Of a stretch of DNA of 64,000 bases, positions 49,476 through 60,485 are shown piece by piece. A model generated the notes under the pieces. It was not told the origin of the DNA. It did not search any database and worked only from the letters and a program-made list of their open reading frames with translations. Positions within the stretch are counted from its first letter, which is position 1, and every line of letters begins with the position of its first letter. This stretch comes from Absidia repens (lineage: Eukaryota > Mucoromycota > Mucoromycetes > Mucorales > Cunninghamellaceae), in the NCBI GenBank assembly GCA_002105175.1, contig MCGE01000015.1:620001-684000 (forward strand), read 5' to 3'. Position numbers and translations under genes: made by a program.

Positions 49476-51224
49476 ATGAACTCTCCAGCAATACCACTTC
49501 AACTTTTTCCTAATGCTGGGAGCTTGCAACGCTACCCTTATTATTCCACCCCATTTTTGTCGTCAGCGTCATCGCCACCGCCGTCATACCAACAACAGCC
49601 CCCACGACAAGCTCAATTTAATTACCATGATTACAGTTTAAATGATGGCAGATTTTATCCTCAGCAGCAGCAGCAACAGCAGCAGCAGCAATATGTTCAC
49701 CATCCTTACCATCAAGCACTTACTACCCCTCCATCGACAGCAACGACTGAAGATAGTAACAGTGGGAGTGGTGATGGTGATGGTAGTGGTAGTCCCTTTG
49801 ACGATGAAAATCAACTCCCGACACCCGAGGAATTCAGGGCCATTGTGGATGATTACTTGAACAACCTCAGTCCTAAAAAAGAGACAAGGCTTTAGTAGAC
49901 TCGCACCGTTATTGTTTAATCCAACAAGTACTAAGAGATCCAAGAAACACTGCGATCTCAACAGCTCAATTTCGGTTTTGGGTCAAAAAAATGTTCCAGC
50001 TCCAGTTAGGAAATATGGATATTATCTGTCATGATAATAAACCTGTGGCCATCAAGGAGCACATTTATGACATATTGGTCAGGGCACATCGAGAAGCTCA
50101 TCATGGTGGACGTGATAAAACATCTGCTTTGGTAAAAAAAAATAAAAAATCAAGTGATGAGAGGGATGGTGGCGGGTTTACTCGGTGAATTTTTTTTTTT
50201 TTTTATTTTTTCTGATCTGCATGATTTTTTTTTTTTTTTTTTTTTTTTAGGTTCGGAGGAAGTTTTCATGGATCCCCAAGGAATTGGTAGCCCGGTTTGT
50301 TCGACATTGCCCATTTTGCATTAATCGAAGGAATGGAGGACAAAGCCCAGATCCAATGAAAAGAAATTCACCCCGATACAATTACACATCTTCCAGTACA
50401 CCGATTGCGATGCCAGCTACTATCAACACCAACGATTATCATTTCGATCATCATGCGGCTTCGTCTAATATCGGTACCTCGTCAACAAGAGAAGAGGGTA
50501 ATTTATCTGCTACATTTGGTCCTCCTTCTGGTGACATTGTATATGAACATTCCCCAAGTTATGTTACCACACCTTATACTACACCCTCCACCACCTGTTC
50601 CCGCCGACCTTCTTATTTTTCTTACGATCGAGAAGAGGACGGGTTTTAAACTCCTACCCATTTGAACCTGTTTCTTCATTGGCATCCATGAGAGGCTTCC
50701 GATCAGCATCAGCATCCTCATCAAGTACTACCAATACCTCTGCATCCACCATTTTACCAAAACAGCAACAAAATAAAAATAGTAACACTCTTTTGCCAAC
50801 AACATCATCCTCTCAACCACCTCAACAACAGCAGCAACAGTCCACGATGATCGACGATGTCACTGCCATCCCATCCACGTCCATGTTTTATCACCAACAA
50901 CAACAAAATTATATGTATCCCGCCTACGCAAGTAATAATTACTATACAAACATGATGGATATGACCACTTGCGGCGCCGGCGGAGGCGGTGACAATGATC
51001 CTACCACTCTCACAGACCGTCAACTTCAACAGCATGCAGTTTCAACACCCTTTTCCCAACCGCTCTCTCAACCCAATGCTGAGTTAATAAGTCATCCTCA
51101 TCAGCAGAATGGCCAGCCCGCCTTTTTTAATGAGACACACCCTTTGATGACCTATGGAAATCCAATAGCTGACAATGTTACTTCTACTGATCCAGTTGGA
51201 ACTTTTAATTCAGCTGATCTCTAA
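49476..51224 (+). CDS. H2C2 (integrase-type) zinc-binding domain protein, interrupted by two single-base frameshifts in this sequence
   Basis: Exons 49476-50131 and 50251-51224, with a 119-bp intron. A Gln/Ser/Pro-rich N-terminus leads into YLNNLSPKK. The homologous continuation RDKALVDSHRYCLIQQ is in the next frame: the A6 run at 49875-49880 is one base short, so the first frame stops at 49895. The core then reads STAQFRFWVKKMF, CHDNKPVAIKEHIYDILV, then the zinc block with H-R-E-A-H-H followed after ~30 residues by HCPFC. The second break is at GGGTTTTAAAC (50641-50651), where one missing T makes a stop at 50649; the frame reading LNSYPFEPVSSLASMRG then stays open to 51224. Similar fungal proteins with this domain look like host nuclear proteins, not transposons. 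No reverse transcriptase or integrase core is present. Whether the gene works depends on whether the two homopolymer shifts are real. Confidence 0.7.
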
Positions 51225-51269
51225 TAATCACTTGCTTTTTTTTTTCTCTCTTTTTTTCCATAAGTATAT

Positions 51270-51308
<39 letters not shown>

Positions 51309-51606
51309 TTTGTTCCCTTTTCAGCGATATATCCTTTTTTCAATTTTATTTTTTTAATAGTAATCTTTCCTTCTCCCCCCCCCCTCCCCATATGTACAAT
51401 CCAAAAATAAATATATTAATATACACACTGATCCTCCCCCCCTCTCCGCCCCATGACACCGTTTCACACATAAAAAGATAAGCAATTTCATTTTGATCCG
51501 AAGAACATAATAGATATCCTAGTTGTTTTCCAAATAATGTTTATTTGACAAAAAAAAAAAAAAAAGAAAAAAGAAAAGAAAAAGCACCAATAATAGCGAA
51601 GACACA
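51225..51606. other. Convergent 3' region
   Basis: It lies between the stops of the H2C2 gene (+) and the Gid1 gene (-). It contains a T run of about 36 (51271-51306), AATAAATA near 51405, and TTTATT near 51540, which is AATAAA for the minus-strand gene. Confidence 0.5.
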
Positions 51607-54379
51607 CTAGAGTAAACTATCCACTGTAGGTACCAGAGATGCCTGACCATTCCCATTTAAGACCAATTCATGCATCGTCACATTTGTTTGTCGATACAGC
51701 CTTTCAAGAGATGATTCAGGATGTTCCCCTTCAGTCACTATATGAATCCAAAAAAAAATCACAAGTCAAGTTTAGTTAAAAAAAAAAGAACACACCTTCT
51801 CCCTTTCTATCATTTCACAGTCAACCGAGTGTTTTTTTTTTTTTGCTTACCAAGCATAGCCGCATTCAATTCAGAAGCAATCCCTTCCCTCCATTTGGGT
51901 CCACTGAGATACGCATTGGGAGATTCGGATGGTTGGGTGTATGCCAAGATCGAAAAGGTCGCTTTGAGTTCCGATGTCACATCAATGTCCGCCAAGGTTC
52001 CCTTCATGGTCACCTCCCAGCCACGGTCTTCTTCACAGTTCATGATTTCCCGAATACTTCTTTCTGATAGTGTCGAAGTCTTCGTTGATGTCGTCTTGAC
52101 GCTGGTGGCGGCTGCTTTGTTGGATCCATATGTTTGTTGCAAGTATCGCCCATAATCCAACACGATTTGTAAATCACGATAATAATATCCATCACCCTCG
52201 TCATCGTCGTTATCGTCGTCGTCATTGTCGTCGTCGTTGTTGTCGTCGTTGTCCGTAGCCACCACGCCTGTTGATTCCATTCCACTCGCATTAGTAACGA
52301 CAGAGGTGTCATTCTGATCGTCGTCCATTTCAAGTATACTTCGTGTTCGCTTATCACCCGCCTGCTGTTGTTTTTCCAAAGAGTCTGATTTTGATGATGA
52401 TGGTACCGGTGGAGGCGCTGGAGATTTTTGTTGTGGTTTGATGGATTCCGCCAGGGCCATGAATTTTTGACACTGCAATCTGAATAAAACCCGGGGGTAG
52501 CCTGCTAACATTTGTGGATAATGTTGTTCGCATTTGATAAAAACTTGATCGATTTGTCCATTCCGCAGCGCCATACATATATCTAAAACGTAAGAAGTAT
52601 ATAAGTACTACTCTTTAACGGGCGCTCATAATGGATGGCTTGATTACCTTGTCGCGTCTTGACTTTTTCACGCCTAGCTTGGTCTTGATCATCCATACCA
52701 TCGGCCATTTCCTTCTTCATTGCTGTAAACGTATCCATGTAGCCTGCATGATTCAAATAATTGACAACCAGGTGATCCACGAGGGTTGCTTTCTTCCTTT
52801 GCCTTTTCTGTTGTGGTTGCTGTTGATCTTGATTTTGGGTCTCATTCAGTGACGGTGCTGCTGGTAACGGTGTTGATGACATGACATGATGCACTATGCG
52901 GTGAGAAGCATCTTTACGGTATTGTTGTATGTCGAATATAAAAGAAGAAGCATCTTGCCCGAAGTTTGCTGTCACTTTTTCGCCCGACGTCTTGAACCCA
53001 ATGGTAGGATACATCCGTTTTCCGTTGACGTCCCGAAACGCTGTGCCGAGGTGAATGCCATTCCGGGTATAAAAAATCGTCTTGTCACTAAAATCAATAC
53101 CGCATCCAATTGTATCACCAATACCAAAACATGTTCCATATTTACGAGTGCGATTGTTGAGTGAGGGCGGTCCACCAGTCAAATATCCATTTTCACCATG
53201 ATATCCCCAAGAATAATCATCAGAACCTATTTTATCATTCCCCACCCCCATCCCGCGAAAAGAAAAAGAATAGCGTAAAATTTAGTGTGCTTCATTCTAG
53301 TTTGTTTCTTATTGTATATTCTTATACCTGGTAAACGATCCAACCGACTGTAGTCATCACAAAAACCAATACTGATATGACCATCCGAGTTTTCATCGCT
53401 TGCTTCAATTTTCACTTCGTAATAAAACAATCCACATTGAGGTTTGACTGAATAGTTGCTTCGAACGGATGATGCATCACCTTCAATTCCAGTGCCTAAA
53501 TCGGTATATAAAAAAAGGATGAGAACATATGTTTGCAGTTTCATATCATCATGATCATCGGGTTTTTGTTTTACCTTTGTATGTAATTTCATTGCCGTTT
53601 TCACTCAGATCAAGACTTACACCTCGTTCCGTTGAGCTCCAAGCAGTAGGTAGCCGAAGGTCTTGTAGTTCGAGCCTTGTCAAATATGAATTGTACCTTG
53701 AAGAGGATCCAGAAGCAGAGAAGTGTAAGGGCGAAGAGCAAGACGTATGAGAAGCATCGGTGGGAGAGGATTCAGGTGATGTTGTTTTGTCCATTGCGTC
53801 CAATTCTTCAAAGAATGCCGATCTTGCTGTTATAGATGCTGTTGAGGAGGAGGATGACGATGAGGAGGATCCAGAAGCTTCATCCCGAGCTCCGCGCCTA
53901 TTGTTTCTTCTGGTGGTCGTAGAAGCGGTATTTCTGTTGCTGATATGGCTACTGGTGGTATCAAGCGGGCTGATGTTGTTCACAAGTGACTCCGATGCCC
54001 GTAAGCGTAAAGGTAAACGTGATGTAGTTGGTTTTCTATTATTTTCGGTGTTGCTGTTGATCCCAGTTCTACTGTTGCGATTGACGGCGCCGTACTTTTG
54101 GCAATAATATTTGTACTGTTCTTCCACCAAAAGTGCATAGATAGTGTCTTCCAAGTAGGAGGGGTAAGTTGGAGGGCCATGTGTATATGTTTCCAATAAT
54201 GACATGATTTCCTTGGGGTGGTTTCGTGGACGAGGTCGCCGGAAAGAGCCATTGGCAGCGTTGAATCGACCAATCGTAGATTGCGTTTGATAAGCAAGTA
54301 ACGAGCTGCGTAAATGATCGCGCAAAATACCTTGAGGTGAGGTGAAGCTATATAAAGTGTTTTCAAATGGAGACGTCAT
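51607..54379 (-). CDS. RanBPM/Gid1 (Vid30)-type scaffold of the GID/CTLH ubiquitin ligase
   Basis: Five exons: 54379-53575, 53495-53328, 53226-52648, 52582-51851 and 51737-51607; 804 aa. Domain order: Ser-rich N-terminus with a conserved YLEDTIYALL segment; SPRY (~262-415) with GLFYYEVKIE, GHISIGFC, LDRLPG, WGYHGENG and IFYTRNGIHLGTAF; LisH (~475-505) DHLVVNYLNHAGYMDTF; CTLH (~518-560) ICMALRNGQIDQVFIKC; then a CRA-like C-terminus split by an Asp/Asn run, ending with LERLYRQTNVTMHELVL. In yeast Gid1 binds substrate receptors of the ligase that degrades gluconeogenic enzymes. The CRA insert includes a run of alternating Asp and Asn (about 52190-52260). All five exons join in phase. Confidence 0.92.
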
Positions 54380-54844
54380 GTTCGAATAATGATGCTCTGT
54401 TGTAAATGATATATGGTATGTCGGATAAAGAAAAACAAAAAAGAAAAAGAAGTAAAAACAGTAATAAAAAAAACAGGAAAAAAAAATAAAGACAAAAGGT
54501 AAAAAAAAAAAAAAAGCCAGAGGCTGGGATTAAATCGTTCAAGGTTGTACATACCATAAAAATACCAACCCCTTCAAACTTGTCCAAAGGGCTGCAAACA
54601 AAACATAGATCACAGTATGATTTAGCATGAACAGTCCTGCCCATATACCCTTTTCTCAGCTCAAATATATATTATCGTTTTATTCACTTTACTGATTAGG
54701 GTTAAAAAATAAGCTAACGGCAACAAACTGAGGTGTGTACACCAGCAAACGCCCTTTGATGATTACGAGTTTAACATGATACCTTTACACACCCATCGAA
54801 AGCAAATCAGCAAATTATATATCAGGGACTCAAATTAGAGTCTG

Positions 54845-54875
<31 letters not shown>

Positions 54876-55699
54876 GATATGCAGAGACTAATTAATGATG
54901 GAAAATTCGGGTGTAAAAATAAGTGCGGTATTTTGAGGCTTTTGCGAGACAGCAAACATTACCACGATACATTTATGTCAGTTGAAAAAGTACCTATAAC
55001 TGAACCAACCAAGCTTCTAAGTCATATTAATTGTCAAAGAGGCTTCCTTTTTTTAGGACCCTAGACCATCAACTATGCTTTCAAAGTCTTGAATCGATTC
55101 AAACGCCAGGAATATTTGCATGGTTGCAATTTTTTTAATACTCGTTTGGAATTCTTCCGTATAAGATGTATCTACTTATTTTTTACTCCCATTCATCAAA
55201 ATTTAGCCGTTTTTTTTTTTACGAAATTCACGCAAATACGTGGGTAACTTTTTTAGTCAATTTCAAACAGACAAGGAGAATAATTGCTTTAGATGAATAA
55301 TACCCAATATTTGTTCCTTTTCCCCAGTTTTGTGTTTTAGTTACCAATCACACCCACCACTCTCGTTTTTCTTTTAATCACTGTGGTGCAGTTCAGTAAA
55401 AGCATAAAATACACGCAATTTTTAATATCTCATCCGTCCTGGAGACCATAGTTCAGGACGCATTTTTAATTCCAAAAGAGGTTTTGCGGTAGGAGTAACA
55501 TTTTTCACAACTCCCATTTTTTTTTTTTTTTTGATTTATTTAGATTCAGGGGAGGGGAGGGGAAATATCTTGCGGCAATAAACTACAGTTCAGCGCGTTT
55601 GCATGGATGGTAGAATAGTCATTGAAAATAAATAAATAAGTAAAGCCTTTTTTTTTTATGCCAGCGCGCTAGCCAGAAGGCAGGGACTTATTCTACCGT
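54380..55699. other. Spacer upstream of the Gid1-like gene
   Basis: It includes a (TA)n run at about 54848-54874 and A runs. No gene supported. Confidence 0.4.
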
Positions 55700-56698
55700 A
55701 TAGAATGGACTACACTCACGACACATCCTAGGTTCATTATTACAATTGATCGACTAGAAATAAAATCACATTTGATATCAAGTGACTTGGGAACGTCGAT
55801 TAGTCGCTGGGACTCGGGCGGGGGGGTGGAGAAGTAATCATAATGAGAGGAGGGGAGCTAGAAGGTCGGTATATGGTAATACACTCGCAAAAGAGTCACA
55901 ATAATGACGTTGTCACTATATAACGAGTCAGAAGATATGTAACAAAAGGGGCATACTTTATTTGATGGAATATGATATATATTAAACTAAACGTGAGAGG
56001 TTCATTGTAACAAAGGATCTATCTACTGTTGGTGGCATGAAGTTGATTGATGGGGGGAGGGGATCTGAAGATTGGTCAACGCTACTCTAATGGAACAAAT
56101 GGAGGGGATCTGAAGATTGGTCAACGCTACTCTAATGGAACAAATGGAGGGGATCTGAAGATTGGTCAACACTACTCTAATGGAAAAAATGTAAAACTGC
56201 GTTTTATATACTGTACAAATAAGCGTGTGAAAGACTAATGGGTATTTTCTATAGAAGCGCAACGACGGTCAACATTAATCAAATTGAGTGATGGTAGTAA
56301 AAGAAAGGATCTATTGCACAAAACATGAGAGAGACTGGTGCGGCATTTTCATTGAAACAAGTAAAAAAAAGACCTATTTTATTCAGATATAGATATATAC
56401 TATGGTAAATTAAAACTAAACTAAGCTTATGAAGGGTTGGAAAAGTCTATTAATGGGCGGTCCTAAATCCTAGATCCAAAATGAAAGGATTTCCCCATGG
56501 ATGTAGTAATCCCTGAGCTGAAAAACCTTCTAAACTAGTCCTGGCACTAATCTAAGACCATTAGAACCCCATAGGGGACACGATTGTGAAGAATTAAAGA
56601 AAGAAAAAAGAAAAAAAAAAAAAGAGAAAGAGAGCGAAAAATTAAAAAAAAAATAAGAGAGGAAACCAAAATAAAAATCCACGTGGGCGGGATTTGAA
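55700..56698 (-). repeat. Dispersed intergenic repeat, copy 9 (minus orientation)
   Basis: On plus it runs from about ATCCTAGGTTCATTATT (55727), through ATCAAGTGACTTGG, a tandem block (separate entry), TTTTATTCAGATATAGATA (~56378), the core ATGAAAGGATTTCCCCATGG (~56481), to the well-kept end box CCACGTGGGCGGGATTTGAA (56679-56698). It matches copies 2 and 8. Confidence 0.78.
56056..56190. repeat. Tandem repeat, three units of 45 bp
   Basis: Each unit begins GGAGGGGATCTGAAGATTGG and ends CTCTAATGGAACAAAT. Units 1 and 2 are identical over the full 45 bp; unit 3 has a few changes (AACACT for AACGCT, AAAAAAT for AACAAAT). Single diverged copies of the same segment occur in repeat copies 2 (~16500), 5 (~33270) and 8 (~48187), so this is a local expansion inside copy 9. 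The period of 45 keeps a frame open but there is no sign of translation. Confidence 0.92.
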
Positions 56699-58259
56699 AA
56701 ATTCCCTGACTGTCTCTGAGAACCTCTGTTTCACCCACCATCTTGAAGAGATAAAAACAGAGTTCAACCTCCACTTTTTTTTTTTTTTTTAAGCAGCCAA
56801 CATAATAGTTCTCTTATTATGACAGCAACCGTCACCATTCAACGACGACAGTATCGTGGTTTCCTGTTCCTTTTACAGCAATCAACATCGACAGAATCGT
56901 GGTTCTGTTTTCCTTTTAGAGCAACGACCGCCACTCAGCATTGTTGGCATGGAGCTTCTCTTGTAATGATGACTACTTTGGATCTACCATAGAAAAATTC
57001 GGTTTAGTATAATTTATAATTTTTACTGTAGAATAGTGCTCACCGTAGAATAGCTTCGTCTTTCTAATTAGATTACATAAATTAATTATCTTATACCTAA
57101 TAAACTGAAGCGAATAGACTGACATTGTGATGATATCATAATGCGCAATAGATATGATTGAAAAAAATAAAGAAAAAGGGCAAAATAGGTTTTTGGTTCT
57201 AGTGCTACTTGTATATCAAATGAAAAGAAACTGCATCCTTTCAGAAAAATGTCACATGTGTGGATGGTACAATAAGTAGAGGCAAGGAGTAGTCGATTTA
57301 TTGGAATATCATTTTCTGTAGTGAATAGGGAAAGGATCGACGCACCTTTCATGAAAATCGCGAAAATTTATATATTGCTGTGGTACATCCGGAGTAAAAA
57401 GTCCGTCGCCCCCCCTCTCTTTCCAGCTTCATTTGACTAAATAGGGAAACCAGGAGCGTTCAAATTTTTATTTGAAATATTAGCATCATAAGCAAAACGC
57501 CATCTGCCCTGAATATCCTCTTTTTTTTTTTTTTTTTTTTTTTTCAATGTCGTAAAGACTCTGAGAAAATAGTGTGAGGTTCAATTTCCATTTTGACTAT
57601 TTGATCTTTTATACTAATAGGTGAGTAAAATCGACGGAAAATGAAGAAAATGAATTTCAACATAGAGATACCATTTATGTAATACAATTGCGTATTCGAT
57701 GTTTGACATATTCTTTTGGATGAAGAAAAAGAAAACATCAAAGAGGCACGTTTTGACATCGGCCTCTGAACCTACTTTTTGAAAACGAATATCCCGTTAA
57801 TTGGACCCGCACTCTATCGCGCGCAACCACATCTCATATATCTTCGCGCGAACATTTCCACTATGTCAAAAAATCCATCAATCATCATCCCCATCCCATT
57901 CCATGCGCATCGATCCCTAATAAGCAATTGCTAATATAACATTCCTATGTATTCATGGTCATATACACAAAACAAATAAAGGAGTAAAAGATGGGTATGC
58001 GTTGTTTTTTTATTGAATTTTGAATAGAATAAAAGTGAATGGTATGACAATAAGAGGTAAAAGGTATAAATCACGTAATATATATGAGGGGGGGGGAGAT
58101 AGACTAAAATAACATCTAGTTTACTATATGAGAAGACAATGGACGAGATAAAGTACATAAACTACATTAACCATGAAATGGGTGGTCGTTTAGCCAAAGA
58201 AGAGGAGGACAAAAATTCATATCAAACAAGTTCCAGTCATCCTATTTGCAATGGACGAC
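56699..58259. other. Spacer between repeat copy 9 and the PH-domain gene
   Basis: T runs near 56777-56791 and 57520-57544; TTTATT near 58010 can serve as AATAAA for the minus-strand gene. No gene seen. Confidence 0.4.
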
Positions 58260-59024
58260 TCAATGGACCCGAGAGCCAAGAGGAGAGCAAGTGCTTGTTT
58301 CGCTTGTCTTTTTTGTTTTTGTTGTCCATAAGAATCCCAAAAATCGAGAAGACGGCGATGGTGCATTTTTCATCATTGGTGATGGTGATGGTACTTCCAA
58401 AAAAGATTGTTGGTCGTCTATAAAAATAGGGCAAGGTTGCTGAGTTGTCGCCGTTTTGTCAAGGTCAATGGTACTATCGTCGCTTGATTCGTCATCATCG
58501 TTCGCATAAGCAGAGGAAGGTGCCAGAGAAAGTAAAGAAGGGGTAAATCGGTCTGTGCTGGGTACAATTAAGTCGTAACGCTCCAACCATTTATTCAGTA
58601 CATCCACTTGGGGCTCACCTTCATGATGAGGTTGATCGTACATGCTAGCGCCTGACATATAATGTTGTTGATCGCCAAGGGTATCCATCCAAAAGGTCCA
58701 TTCTTCTTGATTTTCAGCCTGAAGATACAAATCTGGTGAGGGGACGGGCGATGAGACTGGAGTGACTAAGGAAGATTTGCTGTTGCGGTGAATCAGTTGG
58801 AAGGTGAATGGTTTGTTGGAGGGTTGGTTTTGTAGCTGATATTCACAAAGGTCAAAAATCGAGATGGGTAAAGCGTCGTCTTGGTCGTTCTTGTAGCATC
58901 GTAGCTGTTGTGATTCAAGTACAAAGTAGCATCGAGACCATGTTTTACGGAAACCTGTTCTTGCCTTTTTCAAGAGCCAGCCTTTGATAGTAGGAGAGGA
59001 GAAGGAATGAATGTAGTGATGCAT
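58260..59024 (-). CDS. Pleckstrin homology (PH) domain protein
   Basis: A single exon, 254 aa. The N-terminal ~115 residues are a PH domain: TIKGWLLKKARTGFRKTW for strands 1-2 with the usual basic loop, RCYFVLESQQLRCY, a FTFQLIHR strand, and the closing helix EEWTFWMDTL with its Trp. Such domains bind phosphoinositides or proteins at membranes. The remainder is acidic and Ser-rich (DDDESSDDSTIDLD) and shows no catalytic domain. I chose the Met at 59024 because it directly precedes the PH fold; the upstream in-frame extension is a Phe/Tyr/Ser-rich UTR-like stretch. No gene name is justified. Confidence 0.78.
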   Translation of the reverse strand: MHHYIHSFSSPTIKGWLLKKARTGFRKTWSRCYFVLESQQLRCYKNDQDDALPISIFDLCEYQLQNQPSNKPFTFQLIHRNSKSSLVTPVSSPVPSPDLYLQAENQEEWTFWMDTLGDQQHYMSGASMYDQPHHEGEPQVDVLNKWLERYDLIVPSTDRFTPSLLSLAPSSAYANDDDESSDDSTIDLDKTATTQQPCPIFIDDQQSFLEVPSPSPMMKNAPSPSSRFLGFLWTTKTKKTSETSTCSPLGSRVH

Positions 59025-60485
59025 TTTGGAGCAATAAAAAGAAGGAAGGTGCGGTAAAATAGAAACGAATAAAATGAGAGAAGGGGACGAATAAAAATGA
59101 TAATAAAGATATATTTTCAAATATATATCTGGGGTGAGATTGTAAAAGGAATGACTTGAATAAAGAAAGTAAAGAAGAAACAAAAAATGACATATGGGCT
59201 CAACATATTTATATTCATAATTAAAACACCGCAAACCCTATTGTGGCAATTCTTCAATTAAGATTCTTGGATGCTCTTGGGCTGATGAATCAATTACCAT
59301 ACACTCATTCGATTTTCTTTCTTCATTCTATTCATTTTCTTACAATAAATTATATATGTGTCTAATGACTATAAACCAATTACTGTTAGTAAGTGCGGTT
59401 ATCCAGTGGATTAACAATGTTGCCCTGTTTTGCCTTTTATTATCAAAATCCGTTGATTCGTAATTTGTGCTACCACCCACCACCAGCTCGCCATTTATCC
59501 TCGCGCGCAACGACCGACGTTAATCCCAAAATTCTTAATGGTGAACACGCCACTCCTGTCGATTACCATATTGAATCGATCTCCCCTATCGTTCTTTTCA
59601 CAGTTCGCGCGCACTCATTGCGAACCTTGCTGATTTGCACATTATTTCTTTTGTCGATATGGTTCTTTTATTACTTATAGAGTTATCACCACCACCACCA
59701 CCACCCCTTACTTTTGGACAAATGATAAACGGAAAGGGTTGTACGCAGGTTGGCCGACCATTTTTTTTTTTCCAAAGCGCCATTGATGTACCATAATCAA
59801 TATGAAAGACAAATAATGAATAAAGAAAAAAGAAACAAATATTGAGTTGATTTTCGTAATCCGAGTATTGGGTTATTGTTTGCTTGTCAATTTGGGGGTG
59901 TGGAGGGTTTTCATATAATTGACTCGGTTATCCCATTGTCCATTGAAATTCCGTTTTTTTTTTTTTTTTTATCGTCATCCCTTTTAGGAACACATGGCGA
60001 TCCTGAATTTTTACCATATTCTAGTAAACCCGGTCCCAAAAAAAGCTAAATAGTCATCCCTGCGAACAGAAAGAATCATTGTTCATGGACTTTTCCTAAA
60101 ATGAATATCACACAGACCTCAATTGACAAAAACACACAAAAAAAAAAGCAAAAACACCCAGCAACCACATAACAATGATTAATCACATGCTGTATTGTAC
60201 AGCACTGTACACCAATTATTCCCAACAATCCACGCACACACACACGTACGCACATTTACACACAATATCGCTAGTGCCCAATCATTGCACTCATAAAGAC
60301 AAAACAAAAAAAAAAAGCGTAAAAATGTAGACATTTTATTTGATAGAAAAAAATTGAATAAAAGTAACAGTAATAACAGCAGAAAAAAATAAAATAAAAC
60401 CGCAATCAATGGATAAATAGAGGAAGACGATGAGTATCGCGGAGGGGAGGGGCGGGGAAATAACTAGATAATACTAATCTAAACC
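59025..60485. other. Spacer between the PH-domain gene and the RhoGAP gene
   Basis: It contains (CACA)n near 60235-60262, T and A runs, and TTTATT near 60331 as a possible AATAAA for the RhoGAP gene. No gene seen. Confidence 0.4.

Noticed and set aside
49476..51224. H2C2 zinc domain as part of a Ty3-type retrotransposon
   Set aside because: No reverse transcriptase, RNase H, integrase DDE core or LTRs nearby; the domain sits in a host-type Gln/Ser-rich protein with an intron.
54848..54874. TA microsatellite as a possible origin or regulatory site
   Set aside because: Simple (TA)n runs are frequent here (also ~25380 and ~41622); nothing else supports a function.
56056..56190. CRISPR-like array from the 45-bp repeats
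   Set aside because: Units are directly abutting without spacers, and the genome is eukaryotic.
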